This document shows positions 50,773 through 63,281 of a stretch of 64,000 nucleotides of DNA, piece by piece (positions within the stretch are counted from its first letter, which is position 1; each line of letters opens with the position of its first letter). The notes under the pieces are model-generated. The model was not told the origin of the DNA and searched no databases. It was given only the letters and a program-made list of their open reading frames with translations. Source of the stretch: Dactylonectria macrodidyma. Taxonomy: Eukaryota; Ascomycota; Sordariomycetes; Hypocreales; Nectriaceae. The stretch is from assembly GCA_020744425.1 (NCBI GenBank), contig JAGMUV010000001.1, positions 4,836,001-4,900,000 on the forward strand, written 5' to 3'. The position numbers and the translations under genes were made by a program.

Positions 50773-52563
50773 ACCACAGAGAGGGCCCGATTAAGTAAGG
50801 ATGCGTTGGCACTTGGGCAACCGCCGAAGGGATGGATGGAGGCTCTAGGGTCCCTTTTTGTCAGCGCTGTCCGGCCCTTGTAAGTGCCGGGAGGCCTTCA
50901 GTGGCCCGGAGATGGGGCACAAGCAAGCGCCGAGACGGGGTGGAAGGCTCGGGATAACGTCAGAACCGGCGCAATCGAGGCCGTTGGTGGGCGGAGCGGG
51001 CCGAAGACAAAGAGGCTGTGATGGTGACTCTCAACGCGCAATCTGGGTATCGAGGTGAACCGTGATGGCGCAGTCGGCACATATCCTAGTTTACAGGCTG
51101 AGGACACACCCTGTACGTAGTCGTGCGCAAGGATCGGAGTATGGACTTCAGAGAAGGCCGACAGATACAAAAAGATCATAAAGCCCGAGGGACGGATCCC
51201 GCGGGAGTCGTAGTAGGTGGTGGTGTGGTGGTGGTGAACAATCAATGTGGTTGCGTGCAAACCTCCGCTGACTCAGCGGCAGATATTCCCAAAGGAGGAT
51301 AGTTACTGGCATGGGCCCCGTGGTCAATGACGCCTTGGGCGCTTCAAGCTTCAGGCGCCCCACTATCGAGGTTCGCCGATGGTAGTTGAGACTCCCCTGA
51401 AGCTCCCTGAGACTCGCTGGAGTTCCCTACAGGTGGATGCCTGAAGCCCCCCAAGCCTCCTGTTGGCTGCGTCTAAACGAGCCGGCGCCAGCGCTACCCG
51501 TGTCTTAAAAATCACAGCGCGCGGGCGGACCCCGTATCTCCTTCGCCATGTGGGATGCCTGGCCGTTTGGAGCCTTTCGTGTGCCAACAAAGCGGAAGTT
51601 TGGCGGCGTTTCAGTACCCAAACTGCCGCTTAGTCACCACTGTCAGATCTTGACCCTTGACTCATTTTGCTTATGGCCCGTGCTTCAGCGTATCTGGCCG
51701 AGCACTCCAAGCCAATCTTCTCCAATCCTTTCCCCAACCCTTCCCCAACTCGTTCGCAATCACGGGCCTCATGGACGTCATTACGGCATTCTTCGGACAT
51801 GGACTAGGCCGATGCTCCCTTCGGCCCCGGCGTTTTCATGTCAATCGCGAGCGCGAGTTCCGCGAAGCCAATGCGGAGACAAAGCCTTTTTTCTGCCCCC
51901 CCCCTTTATGTCATATATCCGACTTGATGAAATTCCGATTATGACAGAAGCTCCACCTCGCTCGATCCTTATCACAAATGCGTTGAGGCAAATACTACGT
52001 GCTGCGATCACGGCACTGGTGCACATCGGCCTTGTCGGGATGATGACACTGATCTTGACCCTGGCGTCAGTGCTTTGAGAATCGGTTTTCAGGCATTGTC
52101 CGGCACATCCACATGTCACAATAGTACTTCCATCGGTGACTAAGCGGCAACATGGCCGAATTTTGCGAATGCGAAGTGCGAAGCCTCCACCAACAAGAGA
52201 CAGGTCTTCAAGGTGGAACCCATCCGGATCCTCCAGACCGATTACGCCCAGCTAATCCCGGTCAAGTCTCGAAGTTCTTTGTCTCAAACCTCGTGGCAAC
52301 TTCCGAATCTCCACGTCGATTCTAGTTCGGACTCTTGAGCAAGCCCGACGCAAATTCTCCGGTGTTTTGGATGTTTTGATAAATATTCCCAGCTGCCATC
52401 CCACCCTATGGAACTTGGTCTGGAGCCTACCTTGTTTAATTTCAACTCGTTTTTCCTCCCTTTATTCCCTCGGTGACCTGTTGTTTCTCTGGCCCCCTTG
52501 ACAAGGCACCTGTGGCTAAGTCTCTCCAGCCACGTTGGAAACAGGCCCATTCATTCATCCATC
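50773..52563. other. intergenic region between a regulator and the ABC transporter
   Basis: This is a shared, divergent upstream region of about 1.8 kb. It has GGTGGTG-type repeats (about 51215-51235) and several GAGACT/GGAGTT motifs (about 51385-51425). An ORF at 51548-52078 has no start context or motif and is not called. Confidence 0.5.
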
Positions 52564-55500
52564 ATGGACTCCGACAACGATGGATCCCAGACGGTATACG
52601 ACCAGTCCGTCTTCCACGGCATCGAAAATGACGACGCCGAATGGGCTTTGAAGCCAAAGCTGGTTGCTTTCAAGGAACGAGATCAAGCTTCTCAAAACCC
52701 GGAACGAGAGCTAGGAATCACATGGCAGAACCTCAACGTTGAGGTCATCAGTGCTGATGCCGCCATTCACGAAAACGTCCTCTCTCAGTTCAACATCCCG
52801 AGGCTTATTAAGGAAGCAAGACACAAGCCGCCGCTGAAGACCATTGTCGACAACAGCCATGGCTGCGTCAAGCCTGGAGAGATGCTACTTGTTCTTGGAC
52901 GACCGGGCTCTGGATGCACCACGCTGCTCAACATGCTCGCCAACAGACGCCGGGGATATGCCAACGTCACTGGCGACGTTCACTACGGATCCATGCCTGC
53001 CAGCGAGGCAGACCGATACCGGGGTCAAATCGTGATGAACACAGAGGAAGAGTTGTTCTTCCCATCCCTGACGGTCGGCGAAACTATGGACTTTGCGACC
53101 CGCCTCAAGATCCCGTTTCACCTTCCTAATGGCGTTGCCTCTAGGGAAGAGCTGCGAACTGAAACCCGCGACTTTCTGCTTCAGTCAATGGGCATCGAGC
53201 ACACCAGCGACACCAAGGTCGGTAACGCTTTCGTCCGAGGTGTGTCTGGAGGCGAACGAAAGCGCGTTTCTATCATCGAGACCTTGGCCACCCGTGGCTC
53301 GGTTTTCTGCTGGGATAACTCTACTAGAGGCTTGGATGCGAGCACGTAAGTTAATCTTGCTGTCCCACTTGTCTTTTATTGTTGATACTTACTACGTCTA
53401 GTGCTTTGGAATACACAAAGGCCGTTCGTGCCATGACAGACGTCCTCGGCCTTGCTTCCATCGTCACCCTGTACCAAGCTGGAAATGGTATCTACAACCT
53501 CTTCGATAAGGTTCTCGTTCTCGATGAAGGAAAGGAAGTCTACTACGGTTCTATGAAGGAGGCCAGACCCTTCATGGAGAATATGGGTTTCATTTGCCAG
53601 ACCGGTGCCAACGTGGCCGATTACCTGACTGGTGTCACTGTCCCTACCGAGCGAGCCATCCGTCCTGGCTACGAAGATCGTTTCCCACGTACCGCTGACG
53701 CTCTTCGCGCCGAGTATGAAAAATCGCCCATCCATCAGCGCATGATTACCGAATACGACTATCCGACCACGGAGCTGGCAAAGCAGAGAACCAAGCGTTT
53801 CCAGGAGGGTATCGTCAATGAGAAAGACAAGCGACTTCCTCCTTCAAGCGCTATGACTGTAGGCTTCTACCACCAAGTCAAGGCTTGCGTCCAGCGCCAA
53901 TACCAAATCATCTGGGGTGACAAGGCCACATTCATGATTAAGCAGCTTTCCACCATCGCTCAGGCCTTGATTGCCGGTTCCTTGTTTTACAATGCGCCCA
54001 ACAACTCGGGCGGACTCTTCATCAAGTCAGGCGCCTGCTTCTTTGCCGTCCTCTTCAACTCTCTGCTGTCTATGTCCGAGGTTACCGACTCATTCACCGG
54101 ACGCCCCGTCCTGCTCAAGCACAAGTCCTTCGCCTTCTTCCACCCTGCTGCTTTCTGTATTGCGCAGATTACAGCTGATATCCCGGTCATTCTCTTTCAA
54201 GTCTCCGTATTCTCCATCGTCTTATACTTCATGGTCGGTTTGACTTCGACAGCCGGCGCTTTCTTCACGTTCTGGGTTTTACTGGTTGCTATCACAATGG
54301 TGAGTTGGGAATCTTCCCAAGATCTTTTCCCGCTTCATCGAGTATGAACTAACTTGTCAATCAGTGCATGACAGCGCTCTTCCGAGCTGTCGGTGCCGCA
54401 TTTACCACATTTGACGGCGCATCCAAGGTCTCCGGTTTCCTAATCGGTGCTACAATCATCTACTCTGGCTACATGATCCAGAAACCGCAGATGCATGATT
54501 GGTTCGTCTGGATCTACTGGATTAACCCAATGTCTTATGCTTTCAACGCCCTACTGTCCAACGAGTTCCACGATAAGATCATTCCTTGCATCGGCAACAA
54601 CTTGGTCCCTAACGGCGGTGCCTTTGCGAACGCAGTCAGCCAGGCTTGCGCAGGTGTTGGCGGTGCCAAGCCCGGTGTGTCGTTTGTCACTGGGGATGAC
54701 TACCTGTCCTCGCTTTCCTACAGTCACTCCACTCTTTGGAGAAACTTTGGTATTATTTGGGCTTGGTGGGCACTCTTCGTCGCCGTCACCGTTGTCGCAA
54801 CTACTAAGTGGCGCTCATCTTCCGAGAACGGACCATCCCTGTTGATTCCTCGCGAGTCTGCCCACATCCTCCAAACTCATCGTCAAATCGACGAGGAGGG
54901 CCAGGTCTCGGAGAAGAAGGTCATCGCGAACCAAAACGAAGGACCAATGGTGGAGAATGATTCCGACAACTCGAGCCAACCAGACCTTGTCCGCAACACT
55001 TCTGTGTTTACTTGGAAGAACCTCTCGTATGTCGTCAAGACCCCATCGGGAGACCGCACTCTTTTGGACAACGTTCAGGGTTGGGTCAAGCCAGGCATGC
55101 TCGGCGCTCTGATGGGATCATCAGGGGCTGGAAAGACTACGCTGCTAGACGTTCTAGCCCAACGCAAGACTGACGGTACCATCCACGGTTCCATCATGGT
55201 TGATGGACGTCCCCTGCCCGTCTCGTTCCAGCGGTCCGCCGGTTACTGCGAGCAGCTTGATGTCCACGAGCCCTATGCCACTGTCCGCGAAGCCCTCGAG
55301 TTCTCTGCCCTCCTTCGTCAAAGCCGAGAGACACCCCGCGAGGAGAAGCTGAAATACGTCGATACCATCATCGATCTTCTAGAGCTTCACGACTTAGCTG
55401 ACACTCTTATCGGTGAAGTTGGTGCTGGTTTGAGCGTTGAGCAACGCAAACGTGTTACTATCGGTGTCGAGTTGGTTTCTAAGCCCAGCATCTTGATCTT

Positions 55501-56905
55501 CCTTGACGAACCTACTTCTGGACTTGACGGCCAATCTGCCTTCAACACAGTCCGCTTCCTTCGCAAGCTCGCTGATGTTGGCCAAGCTGTTCTCGTCACT
55601 ATCCACCAGCCCTCCGCCCAGCTGTTTGCCCAGTTCGACACCCTGCTCCTTCTCGCTAAAGGCGGCAAGACTGTGTATTTTGGCGACATCGGCGAACATG
55701 CCAGCACGATCAAGGAGTACTTTGGCCGCTTTGGCGCGCCTTGCCCCAAGGATGTGAATCCTGCCGAGCACATGATTGATGTCGTTTCTGGTCACCTCTC
55801 TCAAGGCAAGGACTGGAACGAGGTCTGGCTAGCATCCCCGGAGCATGACGCTGTCTCCAAGGAGGTTGACCGCATCATCACCGAGGCCGCTGCCAAGCCC
55901 CCTGGTACTGTCGATGATGGTAATGAGTTTGCCACCCCCCTGTGGGAGCAGATCAGGCTGGTTACCCATCGCATGAACATCGCACTCTACCGCAACATCG
56001 ACTATATTAACAACAAGGCCGCCCTACATATTTCCTCCGCCTTGTTCAACGGATTCACTTTCTGGATGATTGGCGACGGCGTTGGTGAGCTCCAGCTGAA
56101 GTTATTCACTATTTTCAACTTCATTTTTGTTGCCCCCGGTGTCATGGCTCAACTCCAGCCTTTGTTCATCCACCGCCGCGACATTTTCGAAACCCGCGAG
56201 AAGAAGTCCAAGATGTATTCGTGGATCGCTTTCGTGACGGGTTTGATCGTCTCCGAAGTCCCCTACCTCTGCGTCTGCGCCGTCTTGTACTTTGTTGGAT
56301 GGTACTACACTGTCGGCTTCCCCAACGATTCATCCCGTGCTGGAGCTACGTTTTTCGTGATGCTTACCTACGAATTCGTCTACACCGGTATCGGCCAATT
56401 CGTCGCTGCCTACGCGCCTAACGAGGTCTTTGCGTCACTCGTCAACCCGGTTATTCTCGGAACGCTGGTGTCCTTCTGTGGTGTCCTGGTGCCCTATCAG
56501 CAAATCCAGGAGTTCTGGCGATACTGGATTTACTGGCTGAACCCCTTCAACTATCTCATGGGAAGCATGTTGGTCTTTGACATTTGGGGCAGCGACATCA
56601 ACTGCTCCGAGCGGGAGTTTGCGCGCTTCGACCCGCCCAACGGCACGACCTGCGGAGACTATCTGGCCGACTACTTGGAGACCGGCATGGGCATGGTCAG
56701 CAACCTGGTCAACCCTGACGCAACTTCCGAGTGCAAAGTGTGCTCCTACACCAAGGGCGAGGACTACCTACGCACCCTCAACTTGAAGGAGTACTACTAT
56801 GGCTGGAGAGATGCCGCCATCGTCGTCATCTTCGCCATTAGCTCTTACGCTTTAGTCTACGCCTTGATGAAGCTCCGAACCAAGACCTCCAAGAAGGCGG
56901 AGTAG
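52564..56905 (+). CDS. PDR-type (ABCG) full-size ABC transporter
   Basis: 1406 aa in three exons, 52564-53345, 53402-54299 and 54365-56905; introns are 56 and 65 nt. The layout is NBD-TMD-NBD-TMD. NBD1 has the fungal PDR variant of Walker [10 protein letters not shown] with Cys118 in place of Lys, signature [10 protein letters not shown] (Ser228) and an altered Walker B (FCWDNST). NBD2 has canonical Walker [10 protein letters not shown] (Lys817), signature [12 protein letters not shown] and Walker [13 protein letters not shown]. The asymmetry of one degenerate and one full site is normal in this family. Between and after the NBDs are two sets of about six membrane segments. Relatives pump out azoles, plant defence compounds and other toxic lipophiles at the plasma membrane. 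Codon use is strongly C-biased, as for well expressed genes. Confidence 0.95.
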
Positions 56906-57576
56906 TCGATGACACCCCGATACACTGGCCGACCTCTGCCGCAAAGAGGCAATTTCAATACTGGTGACATCCATTTTTTGGGAAGCTTGGGATTTTTCAA
57001 CAGCAAATATCCGAACTTCTGTCCCAGATTCACTCTCATCCGGGCACTGCCCTGCGAAAATCATTTCTCTGTCTGTCTGATATCCCCGGGCATTGCCACG
57101 ACAAGCCAGGGTTTCGACATATGCGGTCTCTTCGAAGCTTCTTTACACTGGAATCTGAAATGGCATTAATTATAGATTGGAAATATAGATGGCGTTTAGA
57201 AGAGGGAATTGGGCTTACACCATTACAATATGTCTATTCATTTCTCTATGTACCTATTAATCGGCATTTGGTCTAGATCGTTTGTGCTATAAAGTAGCTA
57301 TTAATGCAAGCATTGCACAAACGCGAACGAAGTCTGTCGCCATTTGTAACGGAAGTGACTCAAGTCAAACAAGACCTATGGGTCAAATAATGCAAGACGT
57401 AGTTGTCGCATGAGTGCGCTGCTTCACAGTGAGTATATCCCTGAAGGTTAAACTGGATACTGCAGATTGACGTAGTAGGAGGTCGCTTCAGTCTCCCGTT
57501 TCGAGAAGAGAGCCCCTGATTTTCCCTTTTCATTGCTTGTCTTCCAGGAACACCATAACTTGGGCAAGCCCAATTT
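56906..57576. other. intergenic region
   Basis: 3' region of the ABC transporter gene and then AT-rich sequence. No gene or repeat was recognised. Confidence 0.5.
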
Positions 57577-59143
57577 TCAGCTTTGTTTCATGCGAAAGTG
57601 AGTTGCGGTAGCGATGATGACAATGGCGAGAGCTATTGCGGTGGATCTGACCGGGAAATTAGTACACAGGCGCAAATGATAGCTCATCGCCTGGCCCAAG
57701 AATGCAGTGTTTGTGTCCTGAAGTGAAGTTTCCGCCCGAACCTCATCGTCGGATTCCTTTCTTGCTTCACCTGACCTCGATTTCCTGAGCTCGCATTTAT
57801 ACTCGTGGCGTTTCTGGACGAGTTGGCTGACTTGGTGTCGGCGAGTCAGATCTTGCTCCAAGAGATTCTTCATACATTCGCCAACGTTTGCCTTGCCTCG
57901 GTACCACTTCCAAGAGATGAAGTCGGCAGAGAAAACGTCAATCTCTGTCCAGCTCTCCAACGCATTAGCGACTAGAAACCCATCCTTTCCCCGACTCCAC
58001 TCGTCTGACAAAAGTTCGTTTCCATACATCTCGCGTTCAACAACCCTGATGACATCAAGGAACTGATCAAACCTCTTCAAGAAACGAGCATTGGCGTAAT
58101 CCCAAGCTAGGGCGCCAGGATTGCGGTTGGTGAGCCAAAGGGGTGGCTGGAAGAACTGACGGGGCACAACCCGACTTCATTCCCAATCAAGCACAGAGAC
58201 GACTTCCATCTGCTCATTCAATATGCATTTGAATAGCTGCAGGTCGCCGTGCACCATGACAAGAGGTCCCGAGTCAAGTGCCATGTCCAGCCATTCATCC
58301 ACCACAAAGTGGCGAAATAGATGGTGATGATAAAGGGCATCCTCTCCATGCTCTTGATCAAGGACGCGGGACCGCGTGTTTGAAAAAGCATTATCTGATG
58401 TCTCGAGGAGCATGGTTGTATAGTCGTTGCCGATGTTAAGACACCCTCATTGCCAAAGCGGTTCTGGATTGTGAATAGTTGAAGCCCTTCCAGCTCTTGC
58501 ATGTTGAGATCAATTGTCGCTGTTTTCCTGCCGACTTCGACACCGTCACACCCCTGAACTAAGCACCCCACAGATGGGAACTCCAGCCTCCTTAGTTAGA
58601 GGAATATACCAGCCAGCGATGTGTATAGGCGCGTTTGTTCATCGCTAGTCAGCGAGTCGAGCTGGCTAGGGGGGATGGACCTCCCTTCGATGTATTCAAG
58701 CATGAGGAAAGAAGAGAGAGCATGAGAGTCATCCCCCAGTAGATAGGCGTGTATTTTCGGGAGTGAAATAGTAGTTTTATTGGCCACAAGCCTGCATGTC
58801 TCAGTTCTAGGCGTCCAGCTCTGATAGATCAGGTGTATCCTTACTACATCACGGCAATCTCACTCTCAAGCTTACTTCGAGAGTCATAGGCCAAGCAAGG
58901 CGCAATGGATATTCGTACAACCCATCTTTCCTTATCCTCAAATTTGATAAAGTAGCAAATATTGTAACTGCCATGAACCGGATCTTTGAAGTACTTGCAA
59001 CTAAATCCAGGGTGTTGTGACGATGCGAGATCGAGAACAGCATCTGTTGAGATGGACTCTAGAAACCTGTCGCGTGTATGGTGGACACGAGATTAAACGA
59101 TGGCGTCAGTGAAGCCTCGCAAGTCTTCGGACTCCGATGACAT
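57577..59143 (-). pseudogene. APH-family phosphotransferase pseudogene with RIP-type nonsense codons
   Basis: From an ATG at 59143 the minus strand reads as a fungal APH-like kinase: MSSESEDLRGFTDAIV, then RDRFLESISTDAVLDLASS, then YNICYFIKFEDKERWVVRI. After an intron (about 58844-58791) come NKTTISLPKIHAYLLG, LVMVHGDLQ (catalytic HxD), VVSVLDWE and VPRQFFQPPLWLTNRNPG, down to a membrane-like C-terminus at 57577. Four in-frame stops break it: TAA at 59093-59095, a TAG made across the intron at 58845, TAA at 58596-58598 and TGA at 58177-58179. Each fits CAA, CAG or TGG changed by C-to-T or G-to-A. A frame change lies near 58430-58440. The HxD and DWE residues are intact, so loss looks recent. 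The other APH relic in this window is at 17776-19235. Confidence 0.82.
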
Positions 59144-60214
59144 CTGGCGCTCCGAGGGATAGAGGACAATCCTTGGTTCTCTTGCTTGGGATCAAGAACG
59201 TTCCGGTACATTTCGATTAGTTGTACTGTACGTTGCATGCCAAATGGAAGTCTGAGCACCACCTAGCATTTGACGATGTAATTGCTTTGTCAGCCAGTTG
59301 AATCCCGTGTCACGCCACAAGGACCCAACACAACGAGCACTGGCAAATCTTGATCTTGAAATGCAGGCAAAGTGCGATATGTGTGAGAAATGTAGGGGAC
59401 AGACGCTTAGATGGAGACATATCTAAAATTAATGTACCAAGGTACAAGTATCTCAATAAGATAGAGAGCTTTCAGAGCCTATAATAGTAGAGATGCTGAG
59501 TGTTCAAAGTGCGATAATGCCGTTTAGGGTAGCAGACTACTCGCACATCTGCAATTTCGCCGCAGCCCATCAAAACAGTATTAATTGCAGTTTACTTCAG
59601 ACAAGAACTAACATGAAGCATTTCTTTATCTGTAATTCCATGTGATTTGCTGATGGAGAGGAATGGGTGGAATGAATTCTTATAGCGCCTTGCTTATAAC
59701 AAATGGTCGATCTCTGGAGCCAAATTGCCACGATCAAGCATCCTCGACTGGTGTCACTCGTGTCACCTAGCTCCAACATCACCTACCCTGGCAAGTTAAA
59801 CTCAAGGAGGCGCAGTCAGTCATGAGAAATTATGAGCTCTGGAAATACAAAGCAATTGTACTTGTTCTTATTTTATTTTATTTTGTTTTTAGTGGAGGGG
59901 GCGGGGAAGCAAAATGGAAATCTATCAAAGGTGAACGCCATCTCGAGGATTATTTGAGAAATTCTTTAAAGCGATCACAATATAAAGAAAAGCTCAAGCG
60001 CAGACTGAATTCGAACAAAGCTTGCCAAGACAGGCTTGTTCAGTAGAGTTGTTCTGTTCCAACTGAGATGGATGACTGTTGCGAAGCGGTTGCATTGTCA
60101 AGGGACCTTTGCGCCAATGTCAACAACGAAAATATCATTGCCATGCCGTACGTCGCCCATTCCGCTTTTGAAGCTTCCATACTTTCTTCCTCCTTATGCT
60201 TTCCGGGTAGCCGA
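59144..60214. other. intergenic, AT-rich region
   Basis: No gene was recognised. A T-rich stretch lies at about 59860-59890. Confidence 0.45.
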
Positions 60215-60553
60215 TTAGTTCTTTTTCAACCTATTCTCGAGCTCTAAACGTTGTTGTCGCTTCTCCTCAACCTTTCTGTCTAGGCGCTCGATTTTCTCCT
60301 TCAAGGCCGCGATCTCCTCATCCACTGTGAGACTAGATGACTTTCCGCCTTGAACCATTCTCCCTTTACCTGTTGACTTTATGATTGCATCGAGAGCTTC
60401 ATCCGGAATCAGGCTTCGCATCGTATCCACCTGTTCCCGCAAGGCATCAATTTTCTTCTTGCGTTCGTCTAAGACCATTAATGTGTATTTATTGTCCACT
60501 ACCTCATCGGCACCATGGTCCGCGAAAACGTTTTTTCTGTTAGCGGTCGGCAT
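60215..60553 (-). CDS. small coiled-coil hypothetical protein, 112 aa
   Basis: Intact ORF from the ATG of MPTANRKNVFADHGADEVVD at 60553. It is almost entirely helical and charged: DERKKKIDALREQVDTM in the first helix, a Gly/Lys-rich break (GKGRMVQGGKSSS), then a strong heptad-like coil EEIAALKEKIERLDRKVEE to the C-terminus. No signal peptide or membrane segment. It could be a scaffold or a DNA-processing partner, but nothing in the sequence identifies a function. The surroundings are decayed. Confidence 0.55.
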   Translation of the reverse strand: MPTANRKNVFADHGADEVVDNKYTLMVLDERKKKIDALREQVDTMRSLIPDEALDAIIKSTGKGRMVQGGKSSSLTVDEEIAALKEKIERLDRKVEEKRQQRLELENRLKKN

Positions 60554-61029
60554 CGTGGATCGTGAGAGATGTCGAGAACAATACTTTGGAGTTGGTGTGG
60601 AATGAATGAGCCACCACGTTGTTTTTATAGCATGAGTCTCTCGATTCACGGACATTGAACATGCCTTGACATTGAAGATTGTATTGTGATTAAGCTAATT
60701 GATTGAAAGGGCATGTACAATTAATTGGCGTTCTGTTATCGACTGACGAGCGGACAAGATTACATGTTCACATCACTACTCGGAGTGGACTAAAACAGCA
60801 TTCAAAAGCTCCGCTAAATCATTTCTGAATCAGCATTGACGATAATTGTCGCGAAAGTTGTAAGCTATTGCGAAACCAAATTCATTTGAATAACTGAAAA
60901 CTAATTTCTTTTCTCACGAGGCATTATTGTCGTCCCTTGCCTCTCGATAGCCTCCGCAAGTCACACAGGCGTACTGCGCCTGACTACAAAGGGCAAAGGT
61001 TCAGTCAAATGTGACTTTGTCGTCAACTA

Positions 61030-61300
61030 AGATTCAGCCGACTGGGAACTTTGCAAAGGGCCAGTCGCACGTCTCGTGGCGCCTTGCAACATGTTGACGT
61101 CCGCCCCAGCTGTCAACAGAAGATTCACGATCTCTATCTGTGGTTCATGTGGAGGCCGTTTGCTGGCCTCGAGCTCAAGCCCAGCATCTGCTGGTGGGAT
61201 GTCGTAGCATCGATTCTACTCAGCAAGTTGGGAATCCCGAGGCGGATAGGCAGACAGCCTAAAACCGCAAGCTAAAAAGACGTTAAAATAGAATAACCCG
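61030..61300 (-). pseudogene. ankyrin-repeat remnant
   Basis: On the minus strand about 61070-61190 reads DAGLELEASKRPPHEP followed by QIEIVNLLLTAGADVN. The second part is the consensus second helix and turn of an ankyrin repeat. No open frame extends on either side and stops occur nearby, so it is a leftover of a larger gene. Confidence 0.45.
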
Positions 61301-61683
61301 GATGATGGGCAGTCAAGTAAAGGACCTTGACGTCGTTAATGTTTGACGGCGGTTGTGTCCGTAATTCGACGAGGACATCTGGGCGGCATCCTGGAGTCTA
61401 AAGATGCCTGGACAACTAGTTCGAGAATGGTTGCTCCAAGTCTGCGCCTAACTTCAGCCTGCAGCATGAAGTTAAGCTCAAGCCGACAGAAGTTTCATTG
61501 ATTGTTCACGAATTCCACAATACGAAAGAGCTGTGAGGTCAAATTGGTTAGGTACATAAAGGCTGTTAACGCCATCATCAACGCCAGCGTCCCAGCCTGC
61601 AAAATTGCGCCCTAGAATCCCCCGATCAAAAGAGAGCCAGACGTCCAAGAACCATTACTCCGAGCTCATGGCATTAGCTGTAA

Positions 61684-63281
61684 TTATTCAAGTCTCGTAT
61701 CCTCCAGGTATCCAAATCCGGTCGCCCGATGTCGTCCTACAGACTTTAGCCACGGGTCCTCCAGCAGCTCCTTGGCGGTGGCTCGCTTCTCTGGCAGCCA
61801 AGTCAACATTCGCTTCGCAAACTCGATGAAGAGTGCCCGTTCCTGGCCTTCTAGCATTGGCGTTGAGTTGGACAGGGTGAACATCTCGTCGGGGATGAGT
61901 TCGGGGTGCTTGAAGACGCCTGCGAGGTGTTAGCATTCTAGTCTGGTAGTGAAATGGCGCAATGTGGGTGAGGAGAATTCACGAACCTTGCTCGTCGTAA
62001 TATTTGGCTAGGGATTCTCTGTCGGCCCTAGCGAGAAGCTCCGAAGGAGGAGGCCCAAGGAGACGAATCATCTGAGCCCAGCGGGTGTTGTTGGAAAACT
62101 TGCAATGTCCAGGGATCCGTCCACTAAGCAGGTTGACATCTCCAAGAAGCTCCCAAAGCTAGTTAATGATGTCAGCACTCATAAAATCATAGACAAAATT
62201 TCTGGAACTATGACCTACCACAAGACCCAGGTTCCAGATGTCGACGGGGTATGACCAGCCTGCCTTGAGCATCACCTCAGGGGCCGTGTACTCTCGAGGT
62301 TGGATATCGTGATGGTGCGGCACATTTCCTCGCACGGCGAGCCCAAAGTCGGTGAGCTTGACGTAGCCGATGTCGGCCGTCAAGTGGCCGAAGCTGGATC
62401 GAGACTCGTAGACTGGACGACCGTTTCTCTCTTGACAAGGCGCAGGATTGGCGTTCTGGCGGATCACATACTCGTCGAGCACCCGAGAGTCTTCGAATGG
62501 GACCATAAGGTGATCGCCTTTGAGATCTGGCCGTCATGTTAGCTACCAGCACCTAGTCGACGACCTAGTGGAGGGGCAAATGAAGCAGAGTAGTACCCAC
62601 CGGTGTGAATCATCTGGCATTCGGAGTGCAGGAAGTCTAAGGACTTGAGGATACTAGGCAGCACGGCTTTGATAGTGCGTGGCTGCACCAACCCGGTCAG
62701 GCCACTCTGCTGGCCCAACATCCAAAGTGGTTGGCGCAGTGGTTCGAATGCCAGACAAATATGGGTGCCATTAGGTCCCTCGACCTCAAAAGAATCCAGT
62801 ACACTGCGCACATACTGTCGTCCGGGGTGTGTCGTCTCGGCCGTGAACATCTGGTCGGAGACATCTAGTTCGCGACGGGCTGCGGCCTGTACAGCGGGTG
62901 TGTTGTTTGTAATCTTCAGTGCCACATGGTGTTCAGTCTGCCAGGGAAGCCTAGGCAGTCGTGAGTTTCAACCCTGGGTACGAATCAAAAGAAGCCCAGA
63001 GGCTCAGTTGCTTACCAGTGAGTGGCTCGCGCCAGCCAGACAGTCGACCCGGTACCCCATCCTAGCTTGGAGACGAGCTCGTACTTGCCGCCTAGCGTGT
63101 CGCCAATCCGAGCAGGATAGAAGTGCATCGGGTTATAGTTGCGGCATCTCTCCTCCTCGAACGGCCGCCCCGACTTGTAGCTCGACAGCTTCCTCAATCC
63201 TCGCTCGCAGACCTGAGCGCGGAGGCGTTGGTTCCGGAGGACGGATCGGCAAAGAGCCGGCGCGACGAGACCGTATCGCAT
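61684..63281 (-). CDS. SRPK-like serine/threonine protein kinase
   Basis: 443 aa in five exons: 63281-63016, 62950-62601, 62526-62219, 62158-61987 and 61919-61684; introns are 60-74 nt and the sum is a multiple of three. The layout follows fungal SR-protein kinases: NYNPMHFYPARIGDTLGGKYE, the Gly-rich loop KLGWGTGSTVWLAR, VALKI with the catalytic Lys, the catalytic loop HTDLKGDHLMV (split by intron 2), LTDFGLA, and YTAPEVML. In the loop the usual His-Arg-Asp reads His-Thr-Asp and the usual Asn reads His, while the catalytic Asp is kept. The last exon carries MLTWLPEKRATAKELLEDPWL. The N-terminus has several Arg and few acidic residues, which could be a mitochondrial or disordered leader. Such kinases are expanded in accessory regions of fungi. 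Confidence 0.85.

Noticed and set aside
51548..52078. ORF of 176 aa upstream of the ABC transporter
   Set aside because: Proline-rich, no motif, no intron logic and in a promoter region; most likely chance.
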